Source of the DNA: Planococcus sp. CPCC 101016
GTDB lineage: Bacteria; Bacillota; Bacilli; Bacillales_A; Planococcaceae
DNA: 64,000 bases
Assembly (NCBI RefSeq): GCF_007859295.1
Contig: NZ_VOHB01000003.1
Location: forward strand, 124,001-188,000
Direction of reading: 5' to 3'
Under the pieces are notes generated by a model. It saw only the letters and a list, made by a program, of their open reading frames with translations. It searched no databases and was not told where the DNA came from. Each line of letters opens with the position of its first letter. Position 1 is the stretch's first letter. Shown here piece by piece: positions 34,472 through 44,497 of the stretch. The position numbers and the translations under genes are program-made.

Positions 34472-35231
34472 CCTGCTCACCCCGGCTGGACAGTACTTTC
34501 AATGACTTCGAAATGCGATCCATGAATTGTTCCGCAGGTGCATCGCCGCGGTAAATTTCGTGGTAAACTGCTCCGTCGCGAATAAACAAGATCCGGTCTG
34601 AAAAACTGGCGGCCCGTGCACTGTGTGTCACCATAAGGATCGTCTGGCCGGCATCATTGATGCCTTTAAGAATTTCCATCAAGTTTTGGGAAGCCTTTGA
34701 ATCAAGTGCACCAGTCGGTTCATCCGCCAGAATGATTTTGGGCTGTGTAATCAATGCTCGTGCCACAGCAACACGCTGTTTCTGTCCGCCAGATACTTCA
34801 TAAGGATATTTATCGATATGCGAGTCAATCCCCAGATTTCGCACAATCGGCGCTAGCCGTGCTTCCATTTCATCAATTGGCGTTTTCGAAAGCACCAGTG
34901 GCAACAAAATATTATCGCGAATCGAAAAGTTGTCTAATAGATTGAAATCTTGAAAAACAAACCCAAGTGTATTTCTGCGAAAAGCCGAAATTTCCTTGTC
35001 CTTGATTTTTGATAATGGATGGCCATCCAAAAAAACTTCTCCAGATGTCGCATCGTCCAACGTGGAGATGATATTTAACAAAGTCGTTTTTCCTGAGCCT
35101 GATTCCCCCATGATAGAGACGAATTCGCCTTTCTCGACTGAAAAATTGACGGTCGTTAGCGCTTCTGTCTGCTGATTTGAAAACCTTGCCGTATATACTT
35201 TCTTCAAATTCCTGATTTCTAATAAGGTCAT
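34464..35231 (-). CDS. BceA-type ABC transporter ATP-binding protein
   Basis: 255 residues from the ATG at 35231 behind AAGGAGGGG. Walker A GESGSGKTT, Q-loop VFQDFNLLDNFS, signature VSGGQKQRV, Walker B IILADEPTGALD, His in VTHSA: a MacB/LolD-type ATPase. Stop and permease start overlap by 8 bases (ATGAATAA), so the two are translationally coupled. A palindromic operator lies 75-102 bp upstream, consistent with separate induction of the transporter by the response regulator. Confidence 0.93.
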   Translation of the reverse strand: MTLLEIRNLKKVYTARFSNQQTEALTTVNFSVEKGEFVSIMGESGSGKTTLLNIISTLDDATSGEVFLDGHPLSKIKDKEISAFRRNTLGFVFQDFNLLDNFSIRDNILLPLVLSKTPIDEMEARLAPIVRNLGIDSHIDKYPYEVSGGQKQRVAVARALITQPKIILADEPTGALDSKASQNLMEILKGINDAGQTILMVTHSARAASFSDRILFIRDGAVYHEIYRGDAPAEQFMDRISKSLKVLSSRGEQDE

Positions 35232-35305
35232 TTCCAACCCCTCCTTGCTTATAAGCATACGGCAGGATAAACAAGACTGCCTGTACCTATTCTTACAATC
35301 AGATA

Positions 35306-35333
35306 GGCAATCTTACGGTATCGTAAGATTGCC
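35306..35333 (-). promoter_or_regulatory. Palindromic BceR-type operator
   Basis: Perfect 12-bp inverted repeat with 4-bp centre: GGCAATCTTACG-GTAT-CGTAAGATTGCC. Its core TTACG-N4-CGTAA fits the reported BceR-family pattern TNACA-N4-TGTAA with one base changed in each half. No T-run follows, so it is not a terminator. It lies between the kinase gene and the transporter genes, where BceR-type regulators bind. Confidence 0.68.
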
Positions 35334-35380
35334 AAAGAAATACGGAAAGTGTGACGTGAACCGCCTTCAACCGTCTAGTA

Positions 35381-36397
35381 TCAATCAAAGACGTTTAATT
35401 CTTCACGTACCAAATTGATGGCGACACGGGTTCCCTCGCCTGGCTGCGAATCGATCGCCAGCTGATGGCCAAGGCGCTGGCAAATTTTCTTGCTGAGAAA
35501 CAAGCCGAGACCCGTGGATTTCTCGTGAAGGCGGCCATTCATGCCAGAATAGCCTTTATTGAAAATTTTCGGCAGGTCTTCGGAACGTATGCCAATGCCG
35601 GTGTCTTCGATGACCATAGTTTCAGGGTTCTCTGAATCCTGATAAATGGAAATCGTGCCTGCTGGCGTATATTTCAGGCTGTTCGACAAAATCTGCTCCA
35701 GCAGGTTCTGCAGCCATTTGCCGTCGGACAGCACCTGCATATCAAGAGGCTGATAATCGAGCTTAATGCCTTTGTAGATAAACAGAATGGAATATTTCTT
35801 GATTACTTTTTTGATAAGTTCGTCCACATCGACCATAGACAAATCCAACTCCGCACCAGGTTCTTCAAGCTTGATGTAATTGAGAGCCATATGCGTATAA
35901 TCCTCGAGCCTCACCAATTCCTGAGAAACCTGTTTTGCTTCTTTTGCCTGAGAACTTTGGGTCAGCAGGCTGATAGCGGAAATCGGCGTCTTGATTTGAT
36001 GCAGCCACAGAGTAAAGTAATCCAACTGATCGGTTTGCCGCTCAGCATGGAAATTCTCCGATTCCCGCAGCTGTTCGAGCAATGCTTTCATTTTTTCTAT
36101 GTACAGCTGGTCAGCGGGATCGGCAGTTTGCTGAACCTCTTCCAGGTTTGATGCATTCACCAGCTGCAAGTTATTGATCAGCTTGTAGCGCTTAGCATAA
36201 TAAAAGTAATGAATAAGCAAATAAATCAATAGCAAGAATGCCGATATTTGCAGACTGTAGAAAAATAAAGTCAGCGGCAATCTGTTCAGTACGTATACCG
36301 TGCCAAAAATGACAACTATGCCCAGAAACACAATCAACTGCGGCCGAACAGACAACAGAAAACTTTTCAGCAGAGCGCCGGTGGATTCCTTATGCAT
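35381..36397 (-). CDS. BceS-type intramembrane-sensing histidine kinase
   Basis: 338 residues. Two N-terminal membrane helices (about 15-35 and 40-62) with only a few residues outside, the mark of intramembrane-sensing kinases that take their signal from a Bce transporter. Phospho-acceptor His in WLHQIKTPISA, N-box LSNSLKYTP, G1 EDTGIGI, G2 STGLGLFLSKK. Start overlaps the response regulator end by 8 bases. Confidence 0.93.
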   Translation of the reverse strand: MHKESTGALLKSFLLSVRPQLIVFLGIVVIFGTVYVLNRLPLTLFFYSLQISAFLLLIYLLIHYFYYAKRYKLINNLQLVNASNLEEVQQTADPADQLYIEKMKALLEQLRESENFHAERQTDQLDYFTLWLHQIKTPISAISLLTQSSQAKEAKQVSQELVRLEDYTHMALNYIKLEEPGAELDLSMVDVDELIKKVIKKYSILFIYKGIKLDYQPLDMQVLSDGKWLQNLLEQILSNSLKYTPAGTISIYQDSENPETMVIEDTGIGIRSEDLPKIFNKGYSGMNGRLHEKSTGLGLFLSKKICQRLGHQLAIDSQPGEGTRVAINLVREELNVFD

Positions 36398-37079
36398 GAG
36401 CAGCCTCCTTATTCAATGCATAGCCAACGTTCTTCTTTGTCATGATAAAATCTGCCAGTCCGGCTTTCGCCAGTTTCTTGCGCAGCCTTGCAATATTGAC
36501 AGCTAAGGTATTGTCGTCAATGAACGACTCGTCTTCCCATAACTTGACCATTATTTCTTCCCTCGTCACGTAGTCGCCTTTTTGAAGAAACAGAAGTTCC
36601 ATAATTCTCAGCTCCGTACGCGTCAAATCGACTTCCTGATCGTCTGTATACATTTTCGATTCGCCCGGTTTTAACAGCGCCCGGTTAAAACTCAGAAAAT
36701 TATCCGATTCTTTAAAGTCATAAGTTCTTCTGAGAAGAGCCTGTGTTTTTGCGACTGCGACGGTCAAATCGAAGGGCTTGGGAATAAAATCGTCCGCCCC
36801 CATTTGAATAGCCATGACGATGTCCATATTTTCATTGCGTGAGGAAATGAAAATGATTGGCACCTGTGAAACTTTGCGGATTTCCTGGCACCAGTAGTAA
36901 CCATTGAAGGACGGCAACTGAATATCCAGCAACACCAATTGAGGTACTTTGGTTTTGAATTCTTCCAGCACAAGACTAAAATCATCGACTAAAAAAGCTT
37001 CGTAATTCCACTTTTCCAGCTCTTCTTTCAATACGCCAGCAATCGTTAAGTCGTCTTCCACGATCATGATTTTGAACAT
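36390..37079 (-). CDS. BceR-type response regulator (OmpR family)
   Basis: 229 residues. Receiver domain with acidic pair in IVEDD, phospho-acceptor Asp in VLLDIQLP, Thr/Ser and Lys switch residues (FISSR, IPKPFD), then a winged-helix Trans_reg_C domain (RTELRIMELLFLQKGDYVTR, DDNTLAVNIARLRKKL). First gene of the regulator-kinase operon. Presumed to activate the transporter genes through the palindrome at 35306-35333. Confidence 0.94.
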   Translation of the reverse strand: MFKIMIVEDDLTIAGVLKEELEKWNYEAFLVDDFSLVLEEFKTKVPQLVLLDIQLPSFNGYYWCQEIRKVSQVPIIFISSRNENMDIVMAIQMGADDFIPKPFDLTVAVAKTQALLRRTYDFKESDNFLSFNRALLKPGESKMYTDDQEVDLTRTELRIMELLFLQKGDYVTREEIMVKLWEDESFIDDNTLAVNIARLRKKLAKAGLADFIMTKKNVGYALNKEAAHA

Positions 37080-37235
37080 GTGATCATTCCAATCTTAATA
37101 ATGTGTAGTGTACGGATAAGATCATCAATCGATCCTAAAGTGGCTGAATTCAGTAAATTCAGCTTACTAAAGAAATCTGCCCTTCTTCTATCTCTTCCCA
37201 GTTTAGCGAAATTTCTTCCAGTCCACCATCAAAAA

Positions 37236-37281
37236 CAAACCACCTCTGATTGTGGGTACAGTCACACAATCAGAGGTGGTT
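37236..37281 (-). terminator. Intrinsic terminator after DJ-1-like gene
   Basis: Near-perfect 16-bp stem AACCACCTCTGATTGTG/CACAATCAGAGGTGGTT, then TTTGTTTTT on the minus strand. Confidence 0.9.
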
Positions 37282-37294
37282 AACTAAAGTGGAT

Positions 37295-37906
37295 TTATTT
37301 TTGGGCTTTCATGTATTCATGATAACCTTGCTTGAAAAACCCGTACCACTCGTCAATTTCATCCTGTGGCGCCGCACTCAAAGCTTCCAGTACTTCTTTT
37401 CCGAACTCCAGAAATGCCGTACCGTTGGCAGTGATGATTTGTCCGCTCCGGACAGCCTGCTGTTGGAGATAACCGGTTTCATTGCTGTAGCGGTCACCCG
37501 CTGTTCCCTTTAAGTCTTCGAGGTAATTACTGGTGTGCTCAATGTAATTGAACAGTCCATTACAGCCCAAGAACACAGTAGCATCGCATATCGCCCCTAC
37601 TACTGCTTTTTTCTCCAAAGCTCTATCAACCAACTCCATGACCCGTTTACTTTCTTCTTTTCGCCAGGAGTTTCCGCCAATTAAAATTAAGGCGGCAAAG
37701 TCCGCTGGTGCGTCATCCAATCCGTAATCCGGCAGCATCGTAAAACCGCCGATCGATTTGATCGGCTCTTTCGTCAAAGACACCGTCTTCACATCGAATT
37801 TCTGTCCCTGTCCTTCCGGCTCTTCATTCAGTGCAGCGGCTAAAGAGGCAGCTTCCCAATCTGCATAATCGTCCAATAGCACAAACAAAACCTTTTGGTT
37901 GTCCAT
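37295..37906 (-). CDS. DJ-1/PfpI-family glutaminase-like protein
   Basis: 203 residues from the ATG at 37906 (AAGGAGATTGGGAG upstream); the frame extends 34 codons further without a ribosome site. Flavodoxin-like DJ-1 fold: VLFVLLDDYADWEAA with the conserved acidic residue, LILIGGNSW, and nucleophile-elbow Cys in VGAICDATVFLG. Members act as deglycases, chaperones or proteases; B. subtilis YoaZ/YdeA types are stress proteins. Function is not assigned further. Confidence 0.88.
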   Translation of the reverse strand: MDNQKVLFVLLDDYADWEAASLAAALNEEPEGQGQKFDVKTVSLTKEPIKSIGGFTMLPDYGLDDAPADFAALILIGGNSWRKEESKRVMELVDRALEKKAVVGAICDATVFLGCNGLFNYIEHTSNYLEDLKGTAGDRYSNETGYLQQQAVRSGQIITANGTAFLEFGKEVLEALSAAPQDEIDEWYGFFKQGYHEYMKAQK

Positions 37907-38069
37907 CTCCCAATCTCCTTTCGTTTGAACATTCACTTTTTTCTTAGTTGGATTATAGCACATAGAAAATGTTCCACAGTCACCGAATTCCATAAACAGC
38001 AAAGACATGTTCGAAGGCTTGAGAGGGTATACTGAAAGTAAATCCTAATGAAAAAGAGGAGATTCCATC

Positions 38070-39542
38070 ATGAACAAAAAAGAACTAACCCATGCCGGAT
38101 GGCATTTGGATAACAGCTACTCTCGTCTACCGGAATTGTTTTACAGAAAAATCACCGTCAATCCGGTGCGTTCACCAAAATTGGTGATTTTCAATGAAGC
38201 ATTGGCAGAAACTCTCGGTTTGGATTCAAAAGAATTGAAAAGCGAAAATGGAATGGCCATTCTTGCCGGAAATCGGGGTCCTGAAGGCAGTGTGCCGATA
38301 GCCCAAGCTTATGCCGGACATCAATTCGGAAACTTCACGATGCTTGGCGACGGCCGTGCATTATTAATTGGAGAACAGATGACTCCCGCTGGGAAACTTC
38401 TGGATATCCAATTGAAAGGATCGGGCAGAACTCCGTACTCCCGCGGTGGCGATGGACGGGCAGCTTTAAGGCCAATGCTCCGCGAATACCTCATTAGTGA
38501 AGCGATGCACGGACTTGGCATTCCAACTACCCGCAGCCTCGCTGTTGTTGAAACCGGTGAAATGGTCCGCCGTGAAACACCGCTTCCGGGAGCTGTTATG
38601 ACGCGCGTTGCTGACAGTCACCTGCGCGTCGGCACCTTCCAATATGCGGCTAGATTCGGTACGAAAGAAGATTTAAAGGCATTGGCAGACTATGCATTGG
38701 AGCGCCATTTCCCTTATGTTCAAGATGTACCGAACCGCTACTTGGCACTGTTTCAGGAAGTCATTAAGCGGCAAGCTGCGTTGATTGCCAAATGGCAGTT
38801 AGCCGGATTTATCCACGGCGTCATGAACACCGACAATATGGCAATCAGCGGTGAAACGATCGATTACGGTCCCTGCGCTTTCATGGACAACTTTGATCCA
38901 AAAACTGTCTTTAGTTCGATTGATGTTCAAGGACGCTACGCTTATGGCAACCAGCCGATGATCGCCGGTTGGAACTTGGCACGCTTTGCAGAAAGCCTGC
39001 TTCCTTTGCTGCATGATACGCCAGAAGAAGCGGTCAGCATGGCACAGGAAGAGCTGACCAAATACATTGAGCAGTTCCAGGATCATTGGCTTGCCGGGAT
39101 GCGCAGAAAACTCGGTCTCTTTAATGAAGAAGCAGAGGATGCTGCTTTGGTGGAAGAACTGCTAAACCTGATGCACAAACACGATGCCGATTACACCAAC
39201 ACGTTCCGCTCACTGACTTTCAATAAGCTGCAAGGCAGCGAATTAGTTGAAGCTCGGGAATTTAAAGACTGGCATAAATCGTGGCAGGTACGCCTTGAAC
39301 GGCAGGAAAACACGCCTGAAGCTAGCCATCAATTGATGCGTGACAGCAATCCAGCTGTCATTCCCCGCAACCATCGCGTAGAAGAAGCTTTGATTGCTGC
39401 TGAATTTCAAGGAGATTACACCGTCCTTCACCGTCTTCTGGCGGTTCTTGCCAATCCGTATGCCCATTCGTCCGAACAAGAAGCATATACTGAACCACCG
39501 GAACCAACGAATGGACCGTACCAGACTTTCTGCGGGACATGA
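38070..39542 (+). CDS. selO: Protein adenylyltransferase SelO (YdiU/UPF0061)
   Basis: 490 residues. Full SelO signature: [41 protein letters not shown], and [20 protein letters not shown], with the pseudokinase-like active site DNM...DYGP. The enzyme moves AMP from ATP to Ser, Thr or Tyr of proteins, linked to redox homeostasis. The C-terminus FCGT retains Cys near the position that is selenocysteine in animal SelO. AGAGGAG before ATG. Confidence 0.95.
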   Translation: MNKKELTHAGWHLDNSYSRLPELFYRKITVNPVRSPKLVIFNEALAETLGLDSKELKSENGMAILAGNRGPEGSVPIAQAYAGHQFGNFTMLGDGRALLIGEQMTPAGKLLDIQLKGSGRTPYSRGGDGRAALRPMLREYLISEAMHGLGIPTTRSLAVVETGEMVRRETPLPGAVMTRVADSHLRVGTFQYAARFGTKEDLKALADYALERHFPYVQDVPNRYLALFQEVIKRQAALIAKWQLAGFIHGVMNTDNMAISGETIDYGPCAFMDNFDPKTVFSSIDVQGRYAYGNQPMIAGWNLARFAESLLPLLHDTPEEAVSMAQEELTKYIEQFQDHWLAGMRRKLGLFNEEAEDAALVEELLNLMHKHDADYTNTFRSLTFNKLQGSELVEAREFKDWHKSWQVRLERQENTPEASHQLMRDSNPAVIPRNHRVEEALIAAEFQGDYTVLHRLLAVLANPYAHSSEQEAYTEPPEPTNGPYQTFCGT

Positions 39543-39571
39543 TGTCATCTCAATAAGTAAAAAATTTCTTT

Positions 39572-39600
39572 TTGTAGTTTCCGCTTTATATTGTTACAAT
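39572..39600 (+). promoter_or_regulatory. SigA-type promoter of the aldolase gene
   Basis: TTGTAG (39572-39577), 17 bp, TACAAT (39595-39600). Confidence 0.6.
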
Positions 39601-39683
39601 ATTCAGTGAAAGAGTTTCTTTAAAGTAAATTTTTTAAGACGAAGTGATTGCCTATCAAAAAATTTATCTAAGGAGCTGGGACG

Positions 39684-40571
39684 ATGAATCAGGAACAAAT
39701 GGAATTTGTCAAAAATGGAAAAGGTTTTATTGCTGCGCTAGACCAAAGCGGTGGCAGCACCCCGAAAGCATTGGCGCTTTATGGTGTATCGGAAGACCAA
39801 TACTCAACAGAAGAAGAGATGTATGACCTGATCCACGAAATGCGGACTCGCGTCATGACAGCTCCTTCTTTCAATTCCGATTCGATCATCGGTGCGATCC
39901 TATTCGAACAGACGATGGACCGCAAAGTGGAAGGCCAATACACACCGGATTATTTATGGCAGCAAAAAGGCGTCGTGCCCTTCTTGAAAGTCGACAAAGG
40001 GCTCGCCGATGAAGAAAACGGCGTTCAAGTCATGAAGCTCATTTCCGATTTGGATGATGTGCTGAAACGTGCCAACGAACGGAATATATTCGGAACGAAA
40101 ATGCGTTCCGTTATTAAAGAAGCCAATCCTGAAGGAATCAAGAAAGTGGTGGAGCAGCAATTTGAAATTGGCAAACAGATTCTTGCAGCTGGTCTGGTTC
40201 CAATTCTTGAACCTGAAGTCGATATCAACAGTACAGACAAAGAACAATCCGAAAAAATTCTTAAAGAAGAAATGTTGAAGCACCTGGATCAGTTGAGTGA
40301 AGACCAGAACGTCATGATTAAAATCACTATTCCGACAGTCGATAATTACTACAAGGAATTGATCGACCACCCGCGTGTGCTTCGTGTGGTTGCCCTGTCA
40401 GGCGGTTACAAACGAGATGATGCCAATAAAAAATTGGCTGCTAATGAAGGGCTGATTGCCAGCTTCTCCCGTGCCTTATCCGAAGGCGTCAGCGCCAGCC
40501 AGTCGAACGAGGAATTCAATGAGATGCTGGAAAACTCCATTAAGGGCATTTACGAAGCTTCCATTACGTAA
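39684..40571 (+). CDS. fda: Class I fructose-bisphosphate aldolase
   Basis: 295 residues. Matches the staphylococcal-type class I aldolase: [44 protein letters not shown] and the Schiff-base region MIKITIP, then [14 protein letters not shown]. It cleaves fructose-1,6-bisphosphate to DHAP and glyceraldehyde-3-phosphate without metal. Bacillales usually also have the class II FbaA; having this enzyme suggests a condition-specific role. Own promoter and terminator; AAGGAG upstream. Confidence 0.94.
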   Translation: MNQEQMEFVKNGKGFIAALDQSGGSTPKALALYGVSEDQYSTEEEMYDLIHEMRTRVMTAPSFNSDSIIGAILFEQTMDRKVEGQYTPDYLWQQKGVVPFLKVDKGLADEENGVQVMKLISDLDDVLKRANERNIFGTKMRSVIKEANPEGIKKVVEQQFEIGKQILAAGLVPILEPEVDINSTDKEQSEKILKEEMLKHLDQLSEDQNVMIKITIPTVDNYYKELIDHPRVLRVVALSGGYKRDDANKKLAANEGLIASFSRALSEGVSASQSNEEFNEMLENSIKGIYEASIT

Positions 40572-40580
40572 ACCAATTAA

Positions 40581-40622
40581 AATACGCCCCGCTGCCGATT
40601 CAGGCTGCGGGGCATATTTTTT
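40581..40622. terminator. Bidirectional terminator
   Basis: GCCCCGC (40586-40592) with GCGGGGC (40607-40613), flanked by AT-rich arms and T-run. Confidence 0.88.
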
Positions 40623-40636
40623 AAATAAAAACAGTC

Positions 40637-42193
40637 TTAGTAGCGGCTCTCCGGGATTTTCCGGAACCATTCAAATTCACTGATATGGAGTTCACGCAAT
40701 TGATATTTCATAATTTTCCCGGAAGCGTTTCTTGGCAGAGATTCGGCAATCATAAATTTACGCGGAATTTTATAACCGGGTAGCTGCTCCAAGAAATAAT
40801 CCATCAGTTGTTCTTCGTCAATGGTTTCTCCTTTTTTCGGCACAATGATCACGCCGACAATTTCGCCCCATTCCTCTTCCGGCAAGCCGACAGTCGCAGC
40901 TTCTTCAACTTGGGGATGATTATTGATGACTTGCTCCACTTCGATGGAATAGATGTTTTCTCCGGCTGAGATGATGCGATCTGCCTTCCGATCCACCAGA
41001 GATATAAATCCATCTTCATCGATTGTCGCAAGATCCCCTGTCAGAAGCCATCCGTTTTGGAAAGCTTCTTCGGTTTCTTCCGGTTTATTGTAATATTCTT
41101 TCATGACCGTAGCGCCCTTTATGACAAACTCGCCGATGGTTCCGGGATCGACATCAAGAAATTCATCATTCACCACCCGTACCTCTGTAAAGTACATCGG
41201 CTTGCCGCCTGACCCGATTTTGTATTCATGTTGTTCCGGCAATAAAAAGACACCACCCGGTCCGCCTTCAGTCAACAGGCACAGATTATAGAACTGCTGG
41301 TGTCCGAAAAAATCCATCGCTTTTTTAACAAGCTCAGGATCTATCGGGTCCGCTCCGTACATACATTTGGTTACAGAAGATAAATCAGCTCCCGTCCCAT
41401 TCGGCAGCTGCAGCAAGCCGCTGTACATATCCGGCAGTCCAAAGAAAACTGTTACCTGGAATTCGTTAATCAGCTGAACCGCTTTTTCCGGATGGAAATC
41501 GCGCAGGATGATATTGGATGTTCCAAGTAAAATACCGGTCACCAAATACAGGTTTAATTGAGCAGAGTGAAAGAGTGGCACGGCATGAAGAAGACGGTCA
41601 CTAGAGCTGATTCCGACACCAAATACAAATGAGGTGCTGACAGTGGCAATCCGCTGATGATCAAATAATGCGCCTTTTGGTTTTCCAGTAGTGCCGGAAG
41701 TATAAAGTATTTCCGCATCGTCCGTACTCAGCACTTCTATTGATGGCTCCAATGCATTTTCACTCAGCACGCGATCCCAGCTAAGATAATCGTCGTTAGC
41801 AGGTGCAGGATGAACAATTACTTGTTTGAGCGAAGCAGTCTGTTTTTCCCCTTCAGCAACGACGCGTTCAAATTCTGCATCGCAAAAGATGAATGTGCTT
41901 TCGGATTGGCCGAAAATATAGCCACTTTCATCAGGAGTCAATCGGTAGTTCACTGGAACAACCACACCTCCGGCTTTCAGCACTGCAAAAAAAGCCAGCA
42001 CATAATGATCCGAGTTTTTCATGAACAGTGAAACCTTTTCACCTTTCTCCAGTCCTGTTGCCATCAATCCATTCGCCAACCGGTTAACTTCTTCGTTCAA
42101 TTCCTGGTAAGAATAAGTTCGTCCTTCGCAAGTAATCGCCATCTTATCTGGAAAACGTTTTGCATTTTGTTTGAGTGATGCGGTGATATTCAT
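40637..42193 (-). CDS. Acyl-CoA synthetase (AMP-forming)
   Basis: 518 residues from the ATG at 42193, directly after GAAGGAGGAG. ANL-superfamily motifs: P-loop ILYTSGTTGKPKGA, CLLTEGGP in the A5 position, LLTGDLATIDEDGFISLVDR, and catalytic Lys in PRNASGKIMKYQLRE. It activates a carboxylic acid with ATP and joins it to CoA; size and motifs fit medium- or long-chain fatty acids (LcfB/YhfL-like). Monocistronic, with a SigA-type promoter. Confidence 0.92.
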   Translation of the reverse strand: MNITASLKQNAKRFPDKMAITCEGRTYSYQELNEEVNRLANGLMATGLEKGEKVSLFMKNSDHYVLAFFAVLKAGGVVVPVNYRLTPDESGYIFGQSESTFIFCDAEFERVVAEGEKQTASLKQVIVHPAPANDDYLSWDRVLSENALEPSIEVLSTDDAEILYTSGTTGKPKGALFDHQRIATVSTSFVFGVGISSSDRLLHAVPLFHSAQLNLYLVTGILLGTSNIILRDFHPEKAVQLINEFQVTVFFGLPDMYSGLLQLPNGTGADLSSVTKCMYGADPIDPELVKKAMDFFGHQQFYNLCLLTEGGPGGVFLLPEQHEYKIGSGGKPMYFTEVRVVNDEFLDVDPGTIGEFVIKGATVMKEYYNKPEETEEAFQNGWLLTGDLATIDEDGFISLVDRKADRIISAGENIYSIEVEQVINNHPQVEEAATVGLPEEEWGEIVGVIIVPKKGETIDEEQLMDYFLEQLPGYKIPRKFMIAESLPRNASGKIMKYQLRELHISEFEWFRKIPESRY

Positions 42194-42311
42194 TTCATCT
42201 CCTCCTTCTCTGATCAATCGTTTGTCCTGATAATCCACCCTCCTGTCACAGAAATCCCAATTGCTTCGGAAGCCGTTAGAAATTTCCATAATTCCTTAAA
42301 TAGTATATTTA

Positions 42312-42340
42312 ACTTTACCGTATTCAGAAAATATAGTCAA
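42312..42340 (-). promoter_or_regulatory. SigA-type promoter of acyl-CoA synthetase gene
   Basis: On the minus strand TTGACT (42335-42340), 17 bp, TAAAGT (42312-42317). Confidence 0.5.
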
Positions 42341-42376
42341 TTCTGTTTGTAAGCAATTCTAGTTAGAAAAAGCCAA

Positions 42377-42418
42377 AAAAGAGCCGCGCCTATTGTCATA
42401 AATCGGCACGGTTCTTTT
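42377..42418 (-). terminator. Intrinsic terminator after aminotransferase gene
   Basis: AAAAGAGCCGCGCC/GGCACGGTTCTTTT stem with two mismatches and a 14-nt loop, followed by a T-run on the minus strand. Confidence 0.75.
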
Positions 42419-42476
42419 CTGCTGTCTCTATGTATTCGTTAATCCTTTTACCGAGTTACAGCAAGTGCTTCCAATT

Positions 42477-43688
42477 TCATTCATCAATTTCAGGCTGTGG
42501 GACATTCACCCCAGCAACTTGCCCAAGCAATTCCACTCCTTTGACGATCTCTTCTTCACTGGCATAGCTGAAAGACAAGCGAAGATATTCGAGTCCTTTT
42601 TGCTGTTCAAGGAAAAAGTATTTGCCAGGAACGAAAGAAACCCCTGTGGCCAATGCTTCAGGGAGCAATTTCGAAGTGTCTACACCTGGGATTTTAACCC
42701 AAACGAAATAGCCCCCTTTAGGTACAAACCATGAAACTGCAGGAGGTAAGAATTCTTCCAGAGCAGCCAGCATGGTGCGGCATTTGGATTCATAGACAGC
42801 GGTTAAGCCATCCAAGTGTTCATCAAAATCAATGGCTTCGAGAAAGGATGCCATCGTTGCCTGATCGAATGGGTGATGCAAGTCTTTCTTGAACCAATTC
42901 AACGGATCGATGATCTGTTTATCCGCTACTACCCAGCCGATTCGCATACCAGGGGCAACCACTTTGGATAATGATCCAGCATAGAGCACTCGGTTGTTCG
43001 TATCCGTTGCCTTTAGTAAGCGCGGGTTTTCCTGAAAGCCTAATTCTCCGTAAGCGTCGTCTTCTAAAATGAGGAAATCGTATTGTTCTGCCAGTTCCAG
43101 CACCCGCTCCCTGCGCTCAGGCGACAGCGTTGTCCCAGTCGGATTCTGATAGGTTGGAATGGTGTACAACAAACGCGGCAGCGGCTGCCCTTTTTCTTTG
43201 CGATTCGCCAGCATGTCTGCAAACAACTCTGTCTGCAGCCCATTTTCGTCAATTGGAATGGTCATGTAATGCTCCGTGTAGTTCTGGAAAATTTCTAAAG
43301 CTTCCATATAAGTTGGCGATTCAATGGCAACTACCGCTTCATCGTCCAGTAAGACGCGTGCAATCAAATCAATTGCTTGGCAGGCTCCGGAAGTCACCAA
43401 TAACTCTTCATCCCCCGCTTCAACTCCCCGCTGTGCCATCCGATTCCGAAGAAATTCCTTTAGCTGAGGAATTCGTGGACTGCCGAGATAGTGGAGAGGC
43501 AAATCCCGTTCTTCATCCAGCAGACGAGCCACCGCCAATTTAATTTCTTTAGAAGGAACTACTGATGGATCCGGGTAACCGGAACTGAGGCGCAGGCATC
43601 CCGGCGGCAAAGTGGAGAGCCACTGGCCAGGCGGATCATTCTTAAAAGCCATTTCAGTATCTTTTGAAAAATGGAAGTCTGTTTTCAT
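42477..43688 (-). CDS. PLP-dependent aminotransferase, class I/II (2-aminoadipate/LysN-like)
   Basis: 403 residues. Fold type I: LLVTSGACQAIDL, TIPTYQNPTGTTLSPERR, LEDDAYGELGF, and PLP Lys in GSLSKVVAPGMRIGW; Arg in LRLSFSYA binds the substrate carboxylate. It resembles the aminotransferase half of MocR regulators but has no N-terminal GntR helix-turn-helix, so it is a stand-alone enzyme. Likely acts on 2-aminoadipate, aromatic or branched amino acids. Confidence 0.9.
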   Translation of the reverse strand: MKTDFHFSKDTEMAFKNDPPGQWLSTLPPGCLRLSSGYPDPSVVPSKEIKLAVARLLDEERDLPLHYLGSPRIPQLKEFLRNRMAQRGVEAGDEELLVTSGACQAIDLIARVLLDDEAVVAIESPTYMEALEIFQNYTEHYMTIPIDENGLQTELFADMLANRKEKGQPLPRLLYTIPTYQNPTGTTLSPERRERVLELAEQYDFLILEDDAYGELGFQENPRLLKATDTNNRVLYAGSLSKVVAPGMRIGWVVADKQIIDPLNWFKKDLHHPFDQATMASFLEAIDFDEHLDGLTAVYESKCRTMLAALEEFLPPAVSWFVPKGGYFVWVKIPGVDTSKLLPEALATGVSFVPGKYFFLEQQKGLEYLRLSFSYASEEEIVKGVELLGQVAGVNVPQPEIDE

Positions 43689-43898
43689 GTATGTTGTTCC
43701 CCTTTCATCTAACTGATGGAATAATTTGAAATCTCTTATTTCTTATTCTACAGTTTACAACCAGCATTGTGTAGGCTGTCGCCAAAATAGGTACCTTATC
43801 CCAATCACTTTCTGACGGACTGTGTAACTTTTCAGCCACTCTAACGTTCTTATGGTTAAGTGATTCACTTATTTTTGAATTCATTAGGAGGAACATCC

Positions 43899-44399
43899 AT
43901 GAGAAATAATTTTTGGCTCAACGCCTTTTTAATCCTGATGACCGTCTTGATTTTGGCAGCATGCGGAACCCAGCAGGAAGACGAAACAGAAAACACTCCT
44001 GAAGATCCCGCGACCGAAGAACCCGAAACAAACGATGAAACGACAGGAGGCAGTACAGAAGGAGAAATGGAACCTGACATTCAGCAAATCAGTGACGAGA
44101 CTTATCGCTACACCTTGGAGAATCAGACCGGAGAACCTCAAACATTCGAGTTCACAAGCAGCCAGCGCTACGACTTTTCCTTGGCAAATGAAAATGGCGA
44201 AGAGGTTTTCCTTTTTTCAGCGGTCAGCACCTATCTGCAGGCTTTAGGTGAAGAAAACCTCGATCAAGGAGACCAGTTGAGCTACGAGTTTGAAGTGCCC
44301 CCGCTCGATCTTGAACCGGGCACCTATGAACTGACTGCTTGGCTGACGCCACGACAAGGTGAAACCTACAAAGTGACAACAGAACATGTCGTCGAATAG
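43899..44399 (+). CDS. BsuPI-domain lipoprotein
   Basis: 166 residues from the ATG at 43899 (AGGAGG upstream). Signal with lipobox LAAC, then an acidic Glu/Thr/Pro-rich linker of about 40 residues and a C-terminal BsuPI domain: YTLENQTGEPQTFEFTSSQR, YDFSLANENGEEVF, LEPGTYELTAWLTP. BsuPI was described as an intracellular proteinase inhibitor of B. subtilis, but lipoprotein-anchored versions are common and sit outside the membrane. Target unknown. Confidence 0.87.
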   Translation: MRNNFWLNAFLILMTVLILAACGTQQEDETENTPEDPATEEPETNDETTGGSTEGEMEPDIQQISDETYRYTLENQTGEPQTFEFTSSQRYDFSLANENGEEVFLFSAVSTYLQALGEENLDQGDQLSYEFEVPPLDLEPGTYELTAWLTPRQGETYKVTTEHVVE

Positions 44400-44418
44400 C
44401 AAAGTAGCGGAGAAATAG

Positions 44419-44448
44419 GAAAAGACCATCACAATTGATGGTCTTTTC
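44419..44448 (+). terminator. Intrinsic terminator
   Basis: 13-bp stem GAAAAGACCATCA/TGATGGTCTTTTC with 4-nt loop. Confidence 0.9.
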
Positions 44449-44497
44449 ATATTCTCTTTAAGTTAAGTTTGATCACCGCTATTCTATTCACTACAAC

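Noticed and set aside
35306..35333. Terminator after the histidine kinase gene
   Set aside because: The palindrome has a 4-bp centre and is not followed by a T-run on either strand; it fits an operator better.
38009..38030. SigB promoter before selO (GTTCGA...GGGTAT)
   Set aside because: The -10 is perfect but the spacing is only 10 bp and the -35 is poor.
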